Below are positions 21,863 through 34,169 of a stretch of 64,000 nt of DNA, piece by piece. A program made the translations under genes and the position numbers. Source of the stretch: Gnetum montanum (lineage: Eukaryota > Streptophyta > Gnetopsida > Gnetales > Gnetaceae); contig MNCI01023267.1 in the NCBI GenBank assembly GCA_015680685.1, forward strand, positions 738,838-802,837, written 5' to 3'. The notes beneath the pieces are model-generated. The model saw nothing but the letters and a program-made list of their open reading frames with translations, ran no database searches and had not been told where the DNA came from. The number at the start of each line of letters is the position of its first letter. The first letter of the stretch is position 1.

Positions 21863-22688
21863 TGATGAGTCATTTTTGAACCCTATCAACGTGATCCCAT
21901 CAACTCATGGTTTTTTGTGTTAATGCATACACATTAACGTAGTGTCTAGTTTTGCTTATATAAATGCACATACCCATGACATTTATGACATCTAATCATT
22001 AGTTGCTAGTTGAACTCTTGTAATTTTATCTTACCAAAGTTAGAATATTTTCTAAATGCCTATAGTAGGAGTTGAGAAGTGTACGAATCTTTATTTGAGC
22101 ATTAATGTACTTGAATAGCTTAGTGTGAACGACAATGAAGACAAGCTTTCTTGATAAACCTTGCAAGACTTAGACTTAGATTAATGTTCACTTAATGCAT
22201 TTATTATTCATGCGATTTATTTTAATGAATGTGATTAATTAATTAAATCTGAATAATTAACATACATATGTACAACCTTCTTGAGCATGCGATTAATGCT
22301 TGGTAGTCCCAGTAGCACTTAATGCTTAGTAACCGAGTAGTGTTGTAACATGTTCAGGATGTGTGTGGAAAATGGGAATGGATTCTTATGTTGGGATTAG
22401 TTAAAGCATTAACTAGTTATTGGATTAATGAAGCATTTAATTACTTTATTTTCAGCATGTAGGTGAATTAAATGAAAACATAAAATGATAAAAATCATAT
22501 GCCTCAGCTACACTTAACCATACCCTCACACTTGACAAGTGAAACTAAGAAACATTAATCACATCTATTAGATTCACTACCTAGACCTAGTGTACTTAAA
22601 GAGCTAAGGTCTACATAATTCGATCATATTTCTTAGTGAACACTAGTGATTCATATGGTTGGGCATAGGGACTACTTTCTACTCATCA
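21863..22688 (+). repeat. A1 5' LTR
   Basis: Begins TGATGAGTCAT and ends CTACTCATCA. It shares blocks with the A3 LTR (AGTTAGAATATTTTCTAA; TTCATATGGTTGGGCATAGG). 826 bp. A TATATAAA lies at about 21957-21964. The U3 part is poorly conserved against A3. Confidence 0.7.
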
Positions 22689-22689
22689 T

Positions 22690-22707
22690 TGGTGTCATTG
22701 TTAAGGA
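22690..22707 (+). other. A1 primer-binding site
   Basis: TGGTGTCATTGTTAAGGA, one base after the LTR. It is a decayed form of the TGGCGCCGTTGCCGGGGA type used by Athila-like elements, usually assigned to tRNA-Asp. Confidence 0.6.
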
Positions 22708-22837
22708 CTTTAGTTAGCTACATGCACTACCTAGAAATTAGTGAAAATATATAACAACATTGTAATGAATCCTAAAGTCGATATCATTAAGAAAAATAAT
22801 AATAACAATAAAAGCACATTTTTTCTTCTGATCTAAT

Positions 22838-24195
22838 ATGGCTTCTTCTCATAGGGGAGATTCTCCATCACCATACAAAGATGATTCCAATTAGTAAAGG
22901 CATGAAGACCTAAAACCACCTATGCCCCAATAATGCAGAGTGGTCTATACTCAGTCAGATACGTATGTTTCAGACTTCACCTTTGTCTTGTACTAAGATG
23001 AACATATGTGGTGGAGGGACATCAAGGGCAACATTGTGTTGTCTCCTGATTGATTAGTTCTGATGATGTTGCTCCACACTCATGAAATTGGGCATCACAA
23101 GGCTAAATGTTGAATATGTTGTGCAAGACTATGACTATCAAGATTATTATCCCACTGAAGCACAAAGGAGGAAAGATCAATAATAGGAGGCTTGATATGA
23201 GGCATAGAAGGGGAAATAGTTCACTAACCCCTTATTCCTACTAAGCCAAAAGGAAGGAGAAGATCCCTTTTTTTGGGGTTCTCAGTTCATAGACTCTCCT
23301 CCCCTTTTCTTTGAATTTACAATTCACTACAAACAACCCTAGTTTGAGGAAGAATGGGTCCCATGACCATGGGGACTCCAAAGATGGGAGTAAAGGTAGG
23401 AATGTCGACAAGCACCACAATAAAGATAAACATGATGATCATGGCCATGATTAAAGAAGAGGGAGTAGCAAGCACAATTCTCGTGCTAGTCTTCCTTCTT
23501 CTTCACCTTCAACATTCTCATCTTCTTCCTCCTCTAGCTTCAACCAAAGCTACAAAAGAAAAGACTATGATGGAGGTGACCAGAGGGACAAAGATGATCA
23601 TAGACCCCATTAAAATAGTAGAGACTAGGGGCATGAGCAATCAAGGGAGGTCCACCACCCCTAACAAAGGAATAACAAGGGGCATCATAGGCATCATGGT
23701 TATCACAAGGGTAATGACTATGATGAGCCTTTGCTTGCAACGAGAAATATGTTGAACATTGCAAAGGCCATAAGAATTCCAATGAGGCATGTGAAAGAAA
23801 ATTGGATCAAATTGTTGGAAATGAATAATATCCTCATGTTTGAAGGGGGATATAATTATGATCAACAAAATCATCTCCAAGCCTTTCATAACGTTTATGC
23901 CTTATAGAACATTGAGAAAAATGGAAAAAAATTGAAGTTGTTCCCTAGGACACTCATAAAGGAAGTTGAAAGCTAATACTAGTCCTTAGAACTAAAATCA
24001 ATTAGATGATGGAGTACAATGCTTAAACTCTTTAATGATAAGTATCAAATGTACTCTCGAGTGTCTAATTTAAGGAAGTAGATCCAAGGGTGGAGACAAG
24101 GAACACATGAATCTTTGGATGTGATTATTGGTAGGTATTATTCTTTGTTGCACTGATGCCTAGGCCATGACTTTTCTCAAAGGAAGAAACTCCAC
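22838..24195 (+). pseudogene. gag: A1 gag, first part
   Basis: The ATG at 22838 opens a Ser-rich MASSHRGDS start, equivalent to MSSSH-type starts in A3 and A4. Aligned motifs include GNIVLSPD and a Ser/Arg/His-rich segment (23350-23700). A capsid stretch at 23880-24170 contains LKLFPRTLIKEVES-like and FNDKYQMYSRVSNL-like sequence. A2 cuts it at 24195 after TCCAC, and it resumes at 34165. Many stops and frameshifts. Confidence 0.7.
24191..24195 (+). repeat. Target-site duplication of A2, left
   Basis: TCCAC beside the left A2 LTR; the partner is TCCAT at 34165-34169 (4/5, one C/T difference). Confidence 0.55.
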
Positions 24196-25064
24196 TGATG
24201 AGCGGTGAGGTATCCCTACAACCAACCATATGAATACAAGCATTCACGTGTAATCTAGTCAACCTACAAGGATTAAGTTCTTATGTGCTTATACAAAACA
24301 AGTCTGGGTTATGCAATCATTGTCTTCCCAAGCTTACTTGTAAGGCATAATTATATGGTTAAGTAATCTTGAGGTATATGATTTTTATGCTTTTTATGTT
24401 TTATTTTCCTGGTGCTTAAAATGGAGAAATGAAATAATTGAGTAACTAATTTGATTTAACTAATCAACTATGATCTAACTAGTCCTAACACTAGCATCCC
24501 TCTCCACTCTCCAGGCACATCCTGAACTAGTGTAACACTACTGGGATTACCAAATGCTAGTCATTACTGGGTTACCAATTGTTCCCGCGTATGCTCGAAG
24601 TGGTCGTACTAAGTGTGCTAATTCATTGATAAGTAATAATTAAGAATTCAATAGAAATAACATCAATTAACTATTGAAAGCATCAAATAATAGTAAATAA
24701 CATGAAATGCAATAATTAAGTTATTTGAATGTTGCAAGGTTTATCATAAATTTTTTCTTTATTTTTGGTCACAAGGTGTGCTCAAGTACATAATGCTCGA
24801 ATAAATATTTATTCACTCTATGACTCCTACTATGGATAGTCAGAAATAATTCTAACTCTGGAAAGGGAAAACTATAAGAGTTCGACTAAGGAACTAAGAA
24901 ACTAACTATGAAATCAAGTGCCCTTTGCTCTTATTTATAGGTGATGAGACAAGTTCTGACATCGCATGCTTGTTATCACTTTGGTCACTCTAATATCATG
25001 TATCCAATATCGAGGGCCCGATATCGAAGATCTGATATCAAGGATTTGATATTGAGACTCATCA
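24196..25064 (-). repeat. A2 3' LTR
   Basis: 869 bp, clearly homologous to 33331-34164 throughout, with many C/T and G/A differences and small indels. A minus-strand TATAAATA lies at 24933-24940. Its U3 end carries 14-bp ATATC repeats (24993-25060). Confidence 0.85.
24993..25060 (-). repeat. 14-bp GATATC minisatellite in A2 3' LTR
   Basis: ATATCGAGGGCCCG, ATATCGAAGATCTG, ATATCAAGGATTTG and ATATTGAGACTC follow one another at exactly 14 bp, with a diverged unit before them. Most units contain the palindrome GATATC or a decayed form. Confidence 0.8.
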
Positions 25065-26965
25065 TATCCCCATGACTGAACAAAAACTTATCCTCAAGTT
25101 CTTTACAAAATATTGGGAAGGTATGGGATTATTGACTAAACAACAATTGACAGTGACATGGAATGACAAACTCAAAGTGCTCGGTGTATGGATCAACAAA
25201 AATGTTATAACATTTCTATTCATAACCATTGTGGTGAACATTGTACATAGATGACATCCAAACCCTCATTTGATAGCTTGAAGAGAGAGAGAGAGAAAAT
25301 AAAATTAGGTGTGTTACTGTCGATGTCAAAAATGTGCATGTCGTTGTTCATCCACGACCACATGATCAAGCTTGTTCCCTAAATTAATGCTTTTTTCTCT
25401 AGTCCATCCTAAGTGATCCCTCCTATCCTAGTCCATTGTTCATGTGAGCACCATCTACACACACAACACAGTCATGAATTAGAAAGGATAGATAAGATAT
25501 AATGTAATTGATACCTTACCTCAATATGAAGCATCTTGGCTAGGTTGTGAATATGATAGATCTTGGGTTAGAGGTTTGTAACTAATAACTACCCAAGGTG
25601 TAGGGGTGAGATAAGTAATGAAATGGAAAAATTTTTGATAGGCCCCCATGACTAAGAGAAAACCTCTGGTAGCAATAGGGTGGAAAATGAAAGAACAAGA
25701 AAGATGAGAGAAATAATCAATGGTGAAGCCAATAAAATAAAAAATAAAGACAAATGTCATGGATGGGGTGAAATAATAAATAGTTGATTACAAGAAATTT
25801 TTAAAGGAAAGAGCTTAACCAGTGCACCAAAAAGGAATTCTAGTGGGTCCTTCCCAAAGCAAGCTCATGCCCTTTATGCCCTGACAAACCCACAAACCAA
25901 AGAGTCCATAGGCTCTAGGAATGACATATGGAGATAATGGTTAAGAACTTACCCACAAGAGTTTACCAAAGAATAACAATGCGTCAACCAAGATATAGAC
26001 TATTATCAAATTGGAAATGAGATGAAATAAGGGAAGAAATGTGGAAAGAGAAGAGAGAATGGAATGGAATCCCAATATCAAGGTTGTGTAAATTCCTTTG
26101 TACAATATGTGATTAAGGTGACTTAATAAAATTCAGCTCAAATCCAAATCAAAACTAATCACATCCAGTAACCTCACATCAACACATGTGACCAACCCAT
26201 CCTCTTGAAGAAACAAGTATGCTTCCACAAAGCAACCTCCATTCCAACAAGAGAAAGATAGAGAAGTAGGAAGCAAGAAAAGACCTTAGTTAGAGGGAAC
26301 CTTTAGGCATGGGTAACATGTCTTTCCAATGCCATAACTAGTGCTTGTAGCCCATGTTCCGTTATTGCATCTAAGGGGTGTGCTTGGAATTCCCACCAGT
26401 TTTTTTTTCTTTGAGTGGGAACCACACCATGTAAAGACTTATTTGATTTAGTCAACTTTTTGATATTGGTCAATAGTGGAATGGTAGAAAACCTATGAAA
26501 AAAATCTAAGTACCCAAGAGAATAACTAGCACAAATGCATTGAATCCCCTTGAAGTCACACCCTTTTCAATCCATTTGAATCTTTCTTTGGTTTGAAGAA
26601 TACCAAGCCACGAATTCATTAATAAGTTTTCTTAGAAAAAGGGATAGTACATTTCCAAAATAAAGGGAGACCATAGAGTTGTATGGATGAATGGATGACA
26701 TGGACTTATTGCCTATTTTATCAAAAGAACCCATATCTTATCATCAACATTAAAATTCAAAGGTAAAAACCAAGCATTAGCAATTAATACCATTATAGTA
26801 CAATCCACCATCATGAGCACTTATTATATGACGAGTGAGAGTAATGCAAAAAAAATGTAATAGAGAAAAAATAGTAAAAATGTTAACGATGGTGTAAAAC
26901 AAAAAACAAGTAAAGATGAAGAATGTGTTAAAAAAAAGACAAAAACACCTAAGGGCTTAGAATGG
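25065..26965 (-). other. A2 3' untranslated region and polypurine tract
   Basis: No coding sequence supported. GTCATGGGGATA (minus, ending beside the LTR at 25065) fits a polypurine tract. Blocks near 26280-26400 match the 3' regions of A3 (about 49010-49110) and A4 (about 55500-55590), so this is a conserved non-coding part of the family. Confidence 0.6.
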
Positions 26966-28250
26966 TTAGCATTGGTGGCCATCTCCACCATGACTGAGTT
27001 GGAAGGAGGAGATCCGAAATAATGAGCAAGGTTGTCCATTAATAGAGGTAGTGTTAGTATTGGTTGTTTTAAGCTCATGGAAAGGTTTAGTTTGTTGGAT
27101 GTTAACTAATAATTTCCTACCTAGGCTTTCAAGTTTATAGATCATCATGGCCCTTGAAGGAAAAGTTTCATGAATGATATAAGCTCCTTCCCATAGCATT
27201 TGAAATTTAGTTCATTGTGGAACATGTGCGGGATTCCAATAAGAACCTTATCTCTTGGTTGGTATGTAAATTTCCTAATTCTTAGTTCATGTTGTTGCTT
27301 GTTGAAGGCCTTGTGAAACTCGTTGGATGATAGGGTGGCTAATTAGTTTTCATCTACGAACTAAGGTTCATTAACCATTCTTTCTATGCTAGATTGAGGT
27401 CAAGGTTGAGGTCACATGCTATAGATAGTGTACGGAGCTCAACCTGGATAGGAAGTATTGGAAGTTTACCATACACTAACTCATAGGTTGAATAGCCTAT
27501 AGGGAGTTTCCATGTGGAGCGGCATGCCCAAAGAGCATCATTTAGTACCTATATTTGCTAATGTTTCGTGTCAATATTTTTGTGATCTCCCTATTGGTGA
27601 CCTCGGCTTGACCATTTTCTTGAGGATGATATGGTGCAGTCAGCTTATGCTCAACTCCGAAGCGATGCATTCATTTTTGAAAGGTCAAACCTATAAAATG
27701 TGTACCATTATCAGAAATAAGTGCACAAGATATGCCAAACCTGTTTATGATTTATTGTTGAACAAATTGTGCAGTGGTAGATGATATATAGTTAGTAATA
27801 GTGGTTGCTTCTGCCCATTTTATAAAATAGTCAACAATAACAACAATGTAGGATTTTTCATTGGACATTGGTGTGATATGACCCATAAAATCAATACCCT
27901 AGATGTCAAAGGGTTCTAAAGGTTGAATCCATTGTTGTGGACCCTCCATTCTAGTAGTCATTCTCCCATCACATTGGTAGCACTCACAAGATTGGATGAA
28001 ATGATGAGCATCCTAGAATAATGTAGGCCAATAATATCCTACAAGCAATATTTTAATGGCTATTCATCTCCTAGTGTAATGAGCCCCACAAGGGCCCTCA
28101 TGAGCATCTTGGAGAGCTCACAATTGATCTACATCAGGAACACACCATTAGACTAGGCCATCGCAACATACCTTATAAAGGTGTCCGTTGATTTCCATGA
28201 AATATTTGGCTTGGTGAAGAAACTATTGTTTCTTTTTAACGTCTAGCCCT
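26966..28250 (-). pseudogene. pol: A2 integrase
   Basis: Minus-strand segments: HHCC zinc finger (EGPCGAHYTRR ... HHFIQSCECYQCD, about 28110-27970), catalytic core with GIDFMGHITPMS (first Asp kept), ISDNGTHF (second Asp) and QAEVTNREI (Glu kept). The C-terminal domain ends near WEGAYIIHETFPSRAM (27200-27150) with a short tail. The three catalytic residues survive but stops and frameshifts break the frame. No chromodomain was seen. Integrase would insert the cDNA into host chromosomes. Confidence 0.75.
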
Positions 28251-28379
28251 TGTGGTGTTTCTTGTGTTAGAAGATAGGTAAGAATACTATTATACCAATT
28301 TGTATATATGGTTAATTGATTTTTTATTACACTTGCAAAGAGGAGTTCATCAAGGAAGTGGTCAGAAATTGGATATTCA

Positions 28380-29905
28380 TCCTCTTTGTTGTCCTATTAT
28401 AACTGAGATACATGATTAGTAACAACATTCTTGGTGCCTTTACAATCAATCATTGTAAGATCAAACTCTTGTAAGATCACAAGCCATCGTATGACATGAG
28501 GGCTCACCATTGGTTTATTGATTAGGAACTGTATTGCACTATGATCCATGTGTAAAAATATTTTATAGCCCAATGCATAGTGCCTAAATTTTCCTAGTGC
28601 AAACACCACAACCATTAACTCTTTTTCTATTGTGGTGTAGTTGAGCTCTGCACTAGCAATACTTTAACTTGCACAGTGAATGAAATAGGGTCATTTTTGG
28701 TCATCTAACTATGTAAGTATGGCTCCTAAAGCAAATTTGGATGCATTAGTCATTATGTGGAATGGCCTGGACCAATTAGGAGCTTGGTGAATGGGTGTTT
28801 CTATGAGCTTCTACTTCAAGGTTTAGCAAGCTAGCTCACATTCCTTGGTCCATTCAAAGGGTACATCCTTCTTTGTTAATTCTACCAATGATTTTGCAAT
28901 CTTTGAAAAGTTCTTGATGAAGCGTCTATAATAGCCAGTATGTCCAAGGAATGGTTGAATGTCTTTTATAGTTTTAGGTTGATGAGTGATTCCCTGGATG
29001 ACTTTAATTTTGTCAAGATCTACCTCCATCCCTGTTTGTAAAATTTTATGCCCTAATACAATGCCCTCTTGGACCATTAAGTGGATTTTCTACCAATTGA
29101 GCCTTAGGTTAGTTTCTACACATCGTTTCAGTACTTGCTCTAATCGGTCTAATGTTTGTTCGAAGTTCGCTCCGTAGGTGGAGAAATTGTCCATAAAGAC
29201 CTCCATACCATTCCCTATTTGCTGTTAAAATATACTTAGAACCAAATGTTGAAAGGTTTTTTGGGCATTGCACAAGCCAAATGACATCTGCCTATATGAA
29301 AATGTCCCCCAAGGACTTGTGAATATAGTCTTGGCTTAGTATTTTAGTGCTATTTGAATTTGATTATATCCACTGTAACCATCCAGAAAACTATAATAGC
29401 AATGCCCTGTAATGGTATCTAAGACTTGGTCAATGAATGGCAATGGGAAATGGTCTTTAAATATTTCCATGTTTAATAGCCTAAAGTCTATACACACCCC
29501 CCATTTACCTTCCTTTTTAGGCACAATGACTAATGGACTAACCCATTCACTATCAGCAATGGGGTAGATGAACTCGACTTTTAGAAGTTATTCAATTTCT
29601 TCTTTAACCACTTGCTTAAGCTTTGGGTACAGTCACCTTTGCGGTTGTCATCGAGGCTTCATGGAGGGGTCAGTGTAAATTCTATGTTGGCATATCTTAG
29701 GATCTATTTCAGTTAATTCGGGATATGACCAAGAAAAGGCTTTCAACCATTTGTTTACCATCTTTAGTAGTCTTTCTTTTTGTTGAGGAGCAAGCTTAGC
29801 ATTGATGATTACCAATTTTCCATTCTTGAGAAACATGTACTCCATATCAGTGGGAAATATTTTTAACTCAAGGGGCTCTTGCTTAAACTCATTAGGAATT
29901 TCCAA
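28380..29905 (-). pseudogene. pol: A2 reverse transcriptase and RNase H
   Basis: Segments: LVIINAKLAPQQKERLLKMV (29820), VCIDFRLLN (about 29480), DHFPLPFIDQVLDTITGH, then the active-site box FMDN in place of FMDD at 29186-29197. [27 protein letters not shown] and KDVPFEW follow. The RNase H part includes VVVFALGKFRHY, MDHSAIQFLINK and a terminal GTKNVVTNHVSQL, equivalent to the ENxVADHLSR end of Athila RNase H. Several stops; the Asp-to-Asn change would inactivate RT on its own. Confidence 0.8.
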
Positions 29906-30239
29906 CTTTCTCTAGTTGATATTTTTGATGTCAGGACTTGGAAGTTGGTGATGTACTTGCTCTAATGTATCTATGCTATCGATATAGGCACAATTTAAGC
30001 TCTCAGTTAGTTCTATGCATAGAGTTGAATTGCTCTCTTGATCAGCTATCAATCATTAGGTGCCTTCCTTTCTTATGGTTGCTGCATATAATCATCTTTG
30101 TATGTCAGTTATTTGTGCACACTAGTTGCATGCAAGCAATGTTAAACATTGTACAAACCAAGACTTCTGCATGCATTTATACCCTATGTTACTGTATGTA
30201 TGCATGGAACTTTCTTCTTCTTGATCTTTCCAAACGTAT

Positions 30240-30690
30240 TTTCTTTTGATATTTCTAGGGAAAGATCACGTATTCCTAGGCATGCATCAATCATGCTTAG
30301 CCATGCTCTTCCCATTATGATTGGGAAGTCCCCCTTATAGTTGTTGACTTGAATCACTAGGAAATTGGCTGGATACAACCACCCACAAATAGTAGTGACA
30401 ATGTCCTCTACTAGTCTTATTGGGATAGTGATGGACTAGTTGGCCAACTCTAAATAAATGTTACTCTTTTTTAGTGGAGGCAAGTTCCAGGCTTTGTAAA
30501 TTTTATGAGAGATTAAGTTAACACTAGAACCTGAATCCAAAAGAGCTTTGCAAGGCTTATTATTGGCAATTTGTAAATATATAAGAGGACTTCCAAGATC
30601 AAAGAATTTCCTAGGAAGATGGCCAACTCTGATCCAATTAATGACGGTGTGAGTTAACATGATAGTGTGCATTGAGTATGGTCTTTGGTT
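30240..30690 (-). pseudogene. pol: A2 protease
   Basis: Retropepsin-like domain with the catalytic triad in KALLDSGSSVNLISH (Asp codon 30537-30535) and a DFPIIMGRAWLS segment matching the ILGR-type motif. The frame is open from 30672 to 30436 and, after a stop, from 30378 to 30184. The D-S-G is intact. Confidence 0.8.
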
Positions 30691-31249
30691 TGAAGGAAGC
30701 TCAAAAGATTCAAATGGTGGTGAGGCATTTGGAAAATTAGTTGCTTGTGGTTGTAAGGACTTGGTTGGATTACTGGTTCTAAAGAAAGGTATTTTCTTTA
30801 ATCAGTTGTTTGAACCAATAGTAGGTTGAGGATTGATAGCACTTGTAGCATTACGTTGTTGTGGTTGGACAGGAAGCTTTCCCTACATAGTTGGAGCAAG
30901 TGGTGATGGAGCTAATGGTGGAAGAGGTGTAGTTGAATGAGAAGGATAGTACATATCTGAAACATCACTCCTACAGAAGGAGTTCTATAGTACTCATGAA
31001 TCTAATAGTGAGGCTGAGGAACAATGTGACTAGTAGAGTCACGTGGAGAGATCAACTACTGAATGTAATACCCATATGAATTAGGTTGACAGTAAGGGTA
31101 TTGTTGACATGGTAGTGACATCCCCCATGATTGTGGGTGTTTCCACCATTGATACTGTTCATTCAGTTGTGGTGAGACTCCACTTGAATAATATGTCAAG
31201 GGCTGGTGGAACTTCCTTGGGTTACCTTGAGGATAGGGTAACCTTCTGG

Positions 31250-33194
31250 GTGCTTGCCATCCGTTTAATCATGGGTTTAGTGCATACATCCCAAACTCTT
31301 ACAAATGTGACACTACTGGGAAACATCCTTTAGGATGGTCATATTGGCATATCTCACATCTTCCATCATTTTTTGTGTCTGAATCCATAGCCTCTTCAAT
31401 GACAGAAACTTTGCCCTTACCTTTGTCACATGCATACTCAACTTCTTTCTTTTTCCTTCTCTCCCAGTCACTACTTTGCTCTCTAGACTCCTCTACTATT
31501 TTTAGAATGATTTGAAATTTATCATCTAGGGAGTTCCACATTTGATCTACCTTTGTCGATACTTCTGATGAAAATTTTTGAATGGGCAGGGTCTTTTTAT
31601 TCACCATCTCCTCAAGTGGTGACTCTTCTTCATCTTCACAAAATCTAATTTCCTTCTTTTAGAGAGAAGGATCTTTGTTGTACTCCTTTGCACTTTCTCT
31701 TTTCCTTAACTCACCTTCCTCATTGGCAACTTGCTCCAACAATCTTTGTATTTGGTGGGCTATGACCTTGGATAACCTTCCTTGGGTGTAAGTCCCAAGT
31801 GTTCTTCGCGTTTTGTTCCTAAGCCCATCTACAAGATGGCGTAGTTGTTCCTTTTATGAGTAACAATGGCCAGGGAAATGATGTAATAATTTATAATATC
31901 ATCCCATGGCAGCATCCAAGGGTTTGTGTCCTCCTTGTTTCCATCCTTGGATTTGGTTATGCAAGTTGGACACTTGGGAGTACGTTTGATACTTATCATT
32001 GAATAACTCTAACATGGTACTCCATCGACAGATGGATTTCAGTTCTAAGGATTGGTACCAGCTTTCCACTTCCTTGATTAGTGTCCATGGAAACAACTTT
32101 AGTTTTTTCCACTCATTTTCTATATCTTACAAGGCACATGCATCGTGAAATGCTTGTAGATGGTTTTGAGGATCAACATTGTATCCCCCTTCAAATCATG
32201 GGATGTTGTTCATGTCTAGTCTTTTGATCCTACTATCTTTTTGGTGCCTTGTTAGGATTCTAACAACCTCTAATATATCTATCATACTTCAGGTGATGAG
32301 CAAGGGTTCATCGTGATCGTATTTTCTATGATGTCTATGATGCCTATGTTGTTCCCTACTCTCCCTTCTTTCATGATATGTCTCTGTAGAATGCCCTCAT
32401 CCCCTTTCTCAACTATTTTTTCTATGATCTCTATTTCGGTTACCCTTATCCTCATGTTCTTTCCCTTTGCGACTGCATTCATATCCTGAAGGAGAGGGAG
32501 AAGGAGATGATGAAGGTGAAGAGGAAGGAGGACTAGTACCATGATGGTGCCTGTCATCTTCTTTTCAGTGGTCACAACCTCAGTCATGGTCATGATCGAA
32601 ATGTCTATCATTATCACATGTTTGTGTTCCTTTTTTAGATCCTTTGTGTCCATTGGTATTAGAACCTGGGTTATGAATAGTTGAGTGAAGATTCTGATAC
32701 ACAACTCCTTAACCAAAGTCAATAAGAGAAACATCGTTTTGTGAAATACCTCCCAAGATAGGTTCACCACCCTCATGTTCACTTAGGACATACAGAACAT
32801 CCTGAGACCACTTTTCCTTCATAGATTTGTAATGTCTCTCTTGTTGTAGTTTCCTTTGGTGTTGTGCCTCCATGGGTCAATAATCCCTTGAATCTTGTTC
32901 ATGCACAACGTACTTTGATTGTAAGTGATGCATACCAATTCATGTGGGAGCATGAAGAAGCATGCTTGGGATTGAACAATCGAGAGGTAACACTATGTTA
33001 CCTTATAAATCACAAAAACATAGTTATTCATCTTGGTGGAGGATAAATATAAAGTCTAGTATATACTCATCAAGATGAGTGTATACCAAGCGAAACTATT
33101 GGGACATTGGTGGATCATCATGTGTACTCCGCCTCTAATTTTTCATTATGTTGGACCTAGGTGGTGAAGCACTCTCATAAGAAGAAGGAGACAT
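31250..33194 (-). pseudogene. gag: A2 gag
   Basis: Start MSPSSYESASPP at 33194. A Ser/Pro/His/Arg-rich N-terminal region leads to the capsid stretch WTLIKEVESWYQSLELKSI (about 32090-32030) and NDKYQTYSQVSNLHNQIQGW. A Lys/Glu-rich spacer follows, then a zinc knuckle CEICQYDHPKGC at 31323-31358 (CX2CX3HX3C, shorter than the usual CX2CX4HX4C). A helical segment KVDQMWNSLDDKFQ precedes it. Frameshifts and stops throughout. Confidence 0.75.
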
Positions 33195-33311
33195 GATTGA
33201 TTATTCAGTGTGCAATACTCTTTTTCAATGATTGTAGGATAACTAACCATAAGCATTCGTTCTAATGATGAAAAGATTTCCTAAGTTCTAATTAGCGCAG
33301 AAATGAAAAAA

Positions 33312-33329
33312 TCCCCAGCACCAATGCCA
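33312..33329 (-). other. A2 primer-binding site
   Basis: Minus strand TGGCATTGGTGCTGGGGA one base inside the 5' LTR. It is of the Athila-like TGGCGCCGTTGCCGGGGA type with transitions. Confidence 0.65.
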
Positions 33330-33330
33330 A

Positions 33331-34164
33331 TGATGAGCGGTGAGGTATCCCTACACCCAACCATACAAATATAATCATTCACGCACAATTTGGTCAAACT
33401 CCAAGGATTAAGTGCTTATGCACTTACACAAAACAAGTCTGGGTTATGCAATCGTTGTCTTCCCAAGCTTACTTATAAGGCACAATTGTATGGTTAAGTA
33501 ATCTTGAGGTATATGATTTTTATGTTTTATGTTCCTAGTGCTTAAAATGGAAAAATGAAATAATTGAGTAACTAATTTGATTTAACTAATCAACTATGCT
33601 CTAACTAGTCCTAACACAAACATTCATTTCCACTCTCTGGACACATCCTGAACTAGTCTAACACTACTAGGATTACCAAACATTAGTCGTTACTAGGTTA
33701 CCAAGTGTCCCCATGTATGCTCGAAGTGGTCGTACTGAGTGTGCTAATTCATTGGTAAGTAAAAATTAATAATTTGATAGAAACAACATAAATTAACTAT
33801 TAAAAGCATAAAATAATAGTAAATAACATGAAATGCAATAATTAAGCTATTCTGAATGTTGCAAGATTCATCATAAAGTTTGTCTTTATTTCCGGTCAGG
33901 TACATAATGTTCAAATAAAGATCCATTCACTCTATGACTCCTACTACGGACACTCAGAAATAATTCTAACTATGGAAAGGAAAAACTACAAGAGTTCTGC
34001 TAAGGGACTAAGAAATGAATTCCAAAATCAAGTGCCCTTAGCTCTTATTTATAGGCGACAAGACAAGTTCTGACATCTCATGCCTTATATTACTTTGGCC
34101 ACTCTGATATCATGTATCTGATATCAGGGGCCCGATATCACAGGTCCGATATTAGGACTCATCA
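33331..34164 (-). repeat. A2 5' LTR
   Basis: 834 bp. Begins TGATGAAGC-type minus-strand end at 34164 and ends CTCATCA at 33331. TATAAATA (minus) lies at 34046-34053. The 14-bp ATATC repeats lie at 34107-34160. Confidence 0.85.
34107..34160 (-). repeat. 14-bp GATATC minisatellite in A2 5' LTR
   Basis: ATATCATGTATCTG, ATATCAGGGGCCCG, ATATCACAGGTCCG and ATATTAGGACTC, exactly 14 bp apart. Same position as in the other LTR. Confidence 0.8.
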
Positions 34165-34169
34165 TCCAT
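34165..34169 (+). repeat. Target-site duplication of A2, right
   Basis: TCCAT, partner of TCCAC at 24191-24195. Confidence 0.55.

Larger units (their letters stand above)
24196..34164 (-). mobile_element. A2: Athila-like LTR retrotransposon inserted in A1 gag
   Basis: Both LTRs start TGATGAGCGG and end ACTCATCA on the plus strand: 24196-25064 and 33331-34164. Minus-strand order from the right: LTR, primer site, gag (33194), protease (30690), RT/RNase H, integrase (to 26966), 3' region, polypurine tract, LTR. Gag homology of A1 is continuous across the insertion. Stops in all genes make it inactive. Confidence 0.85.
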
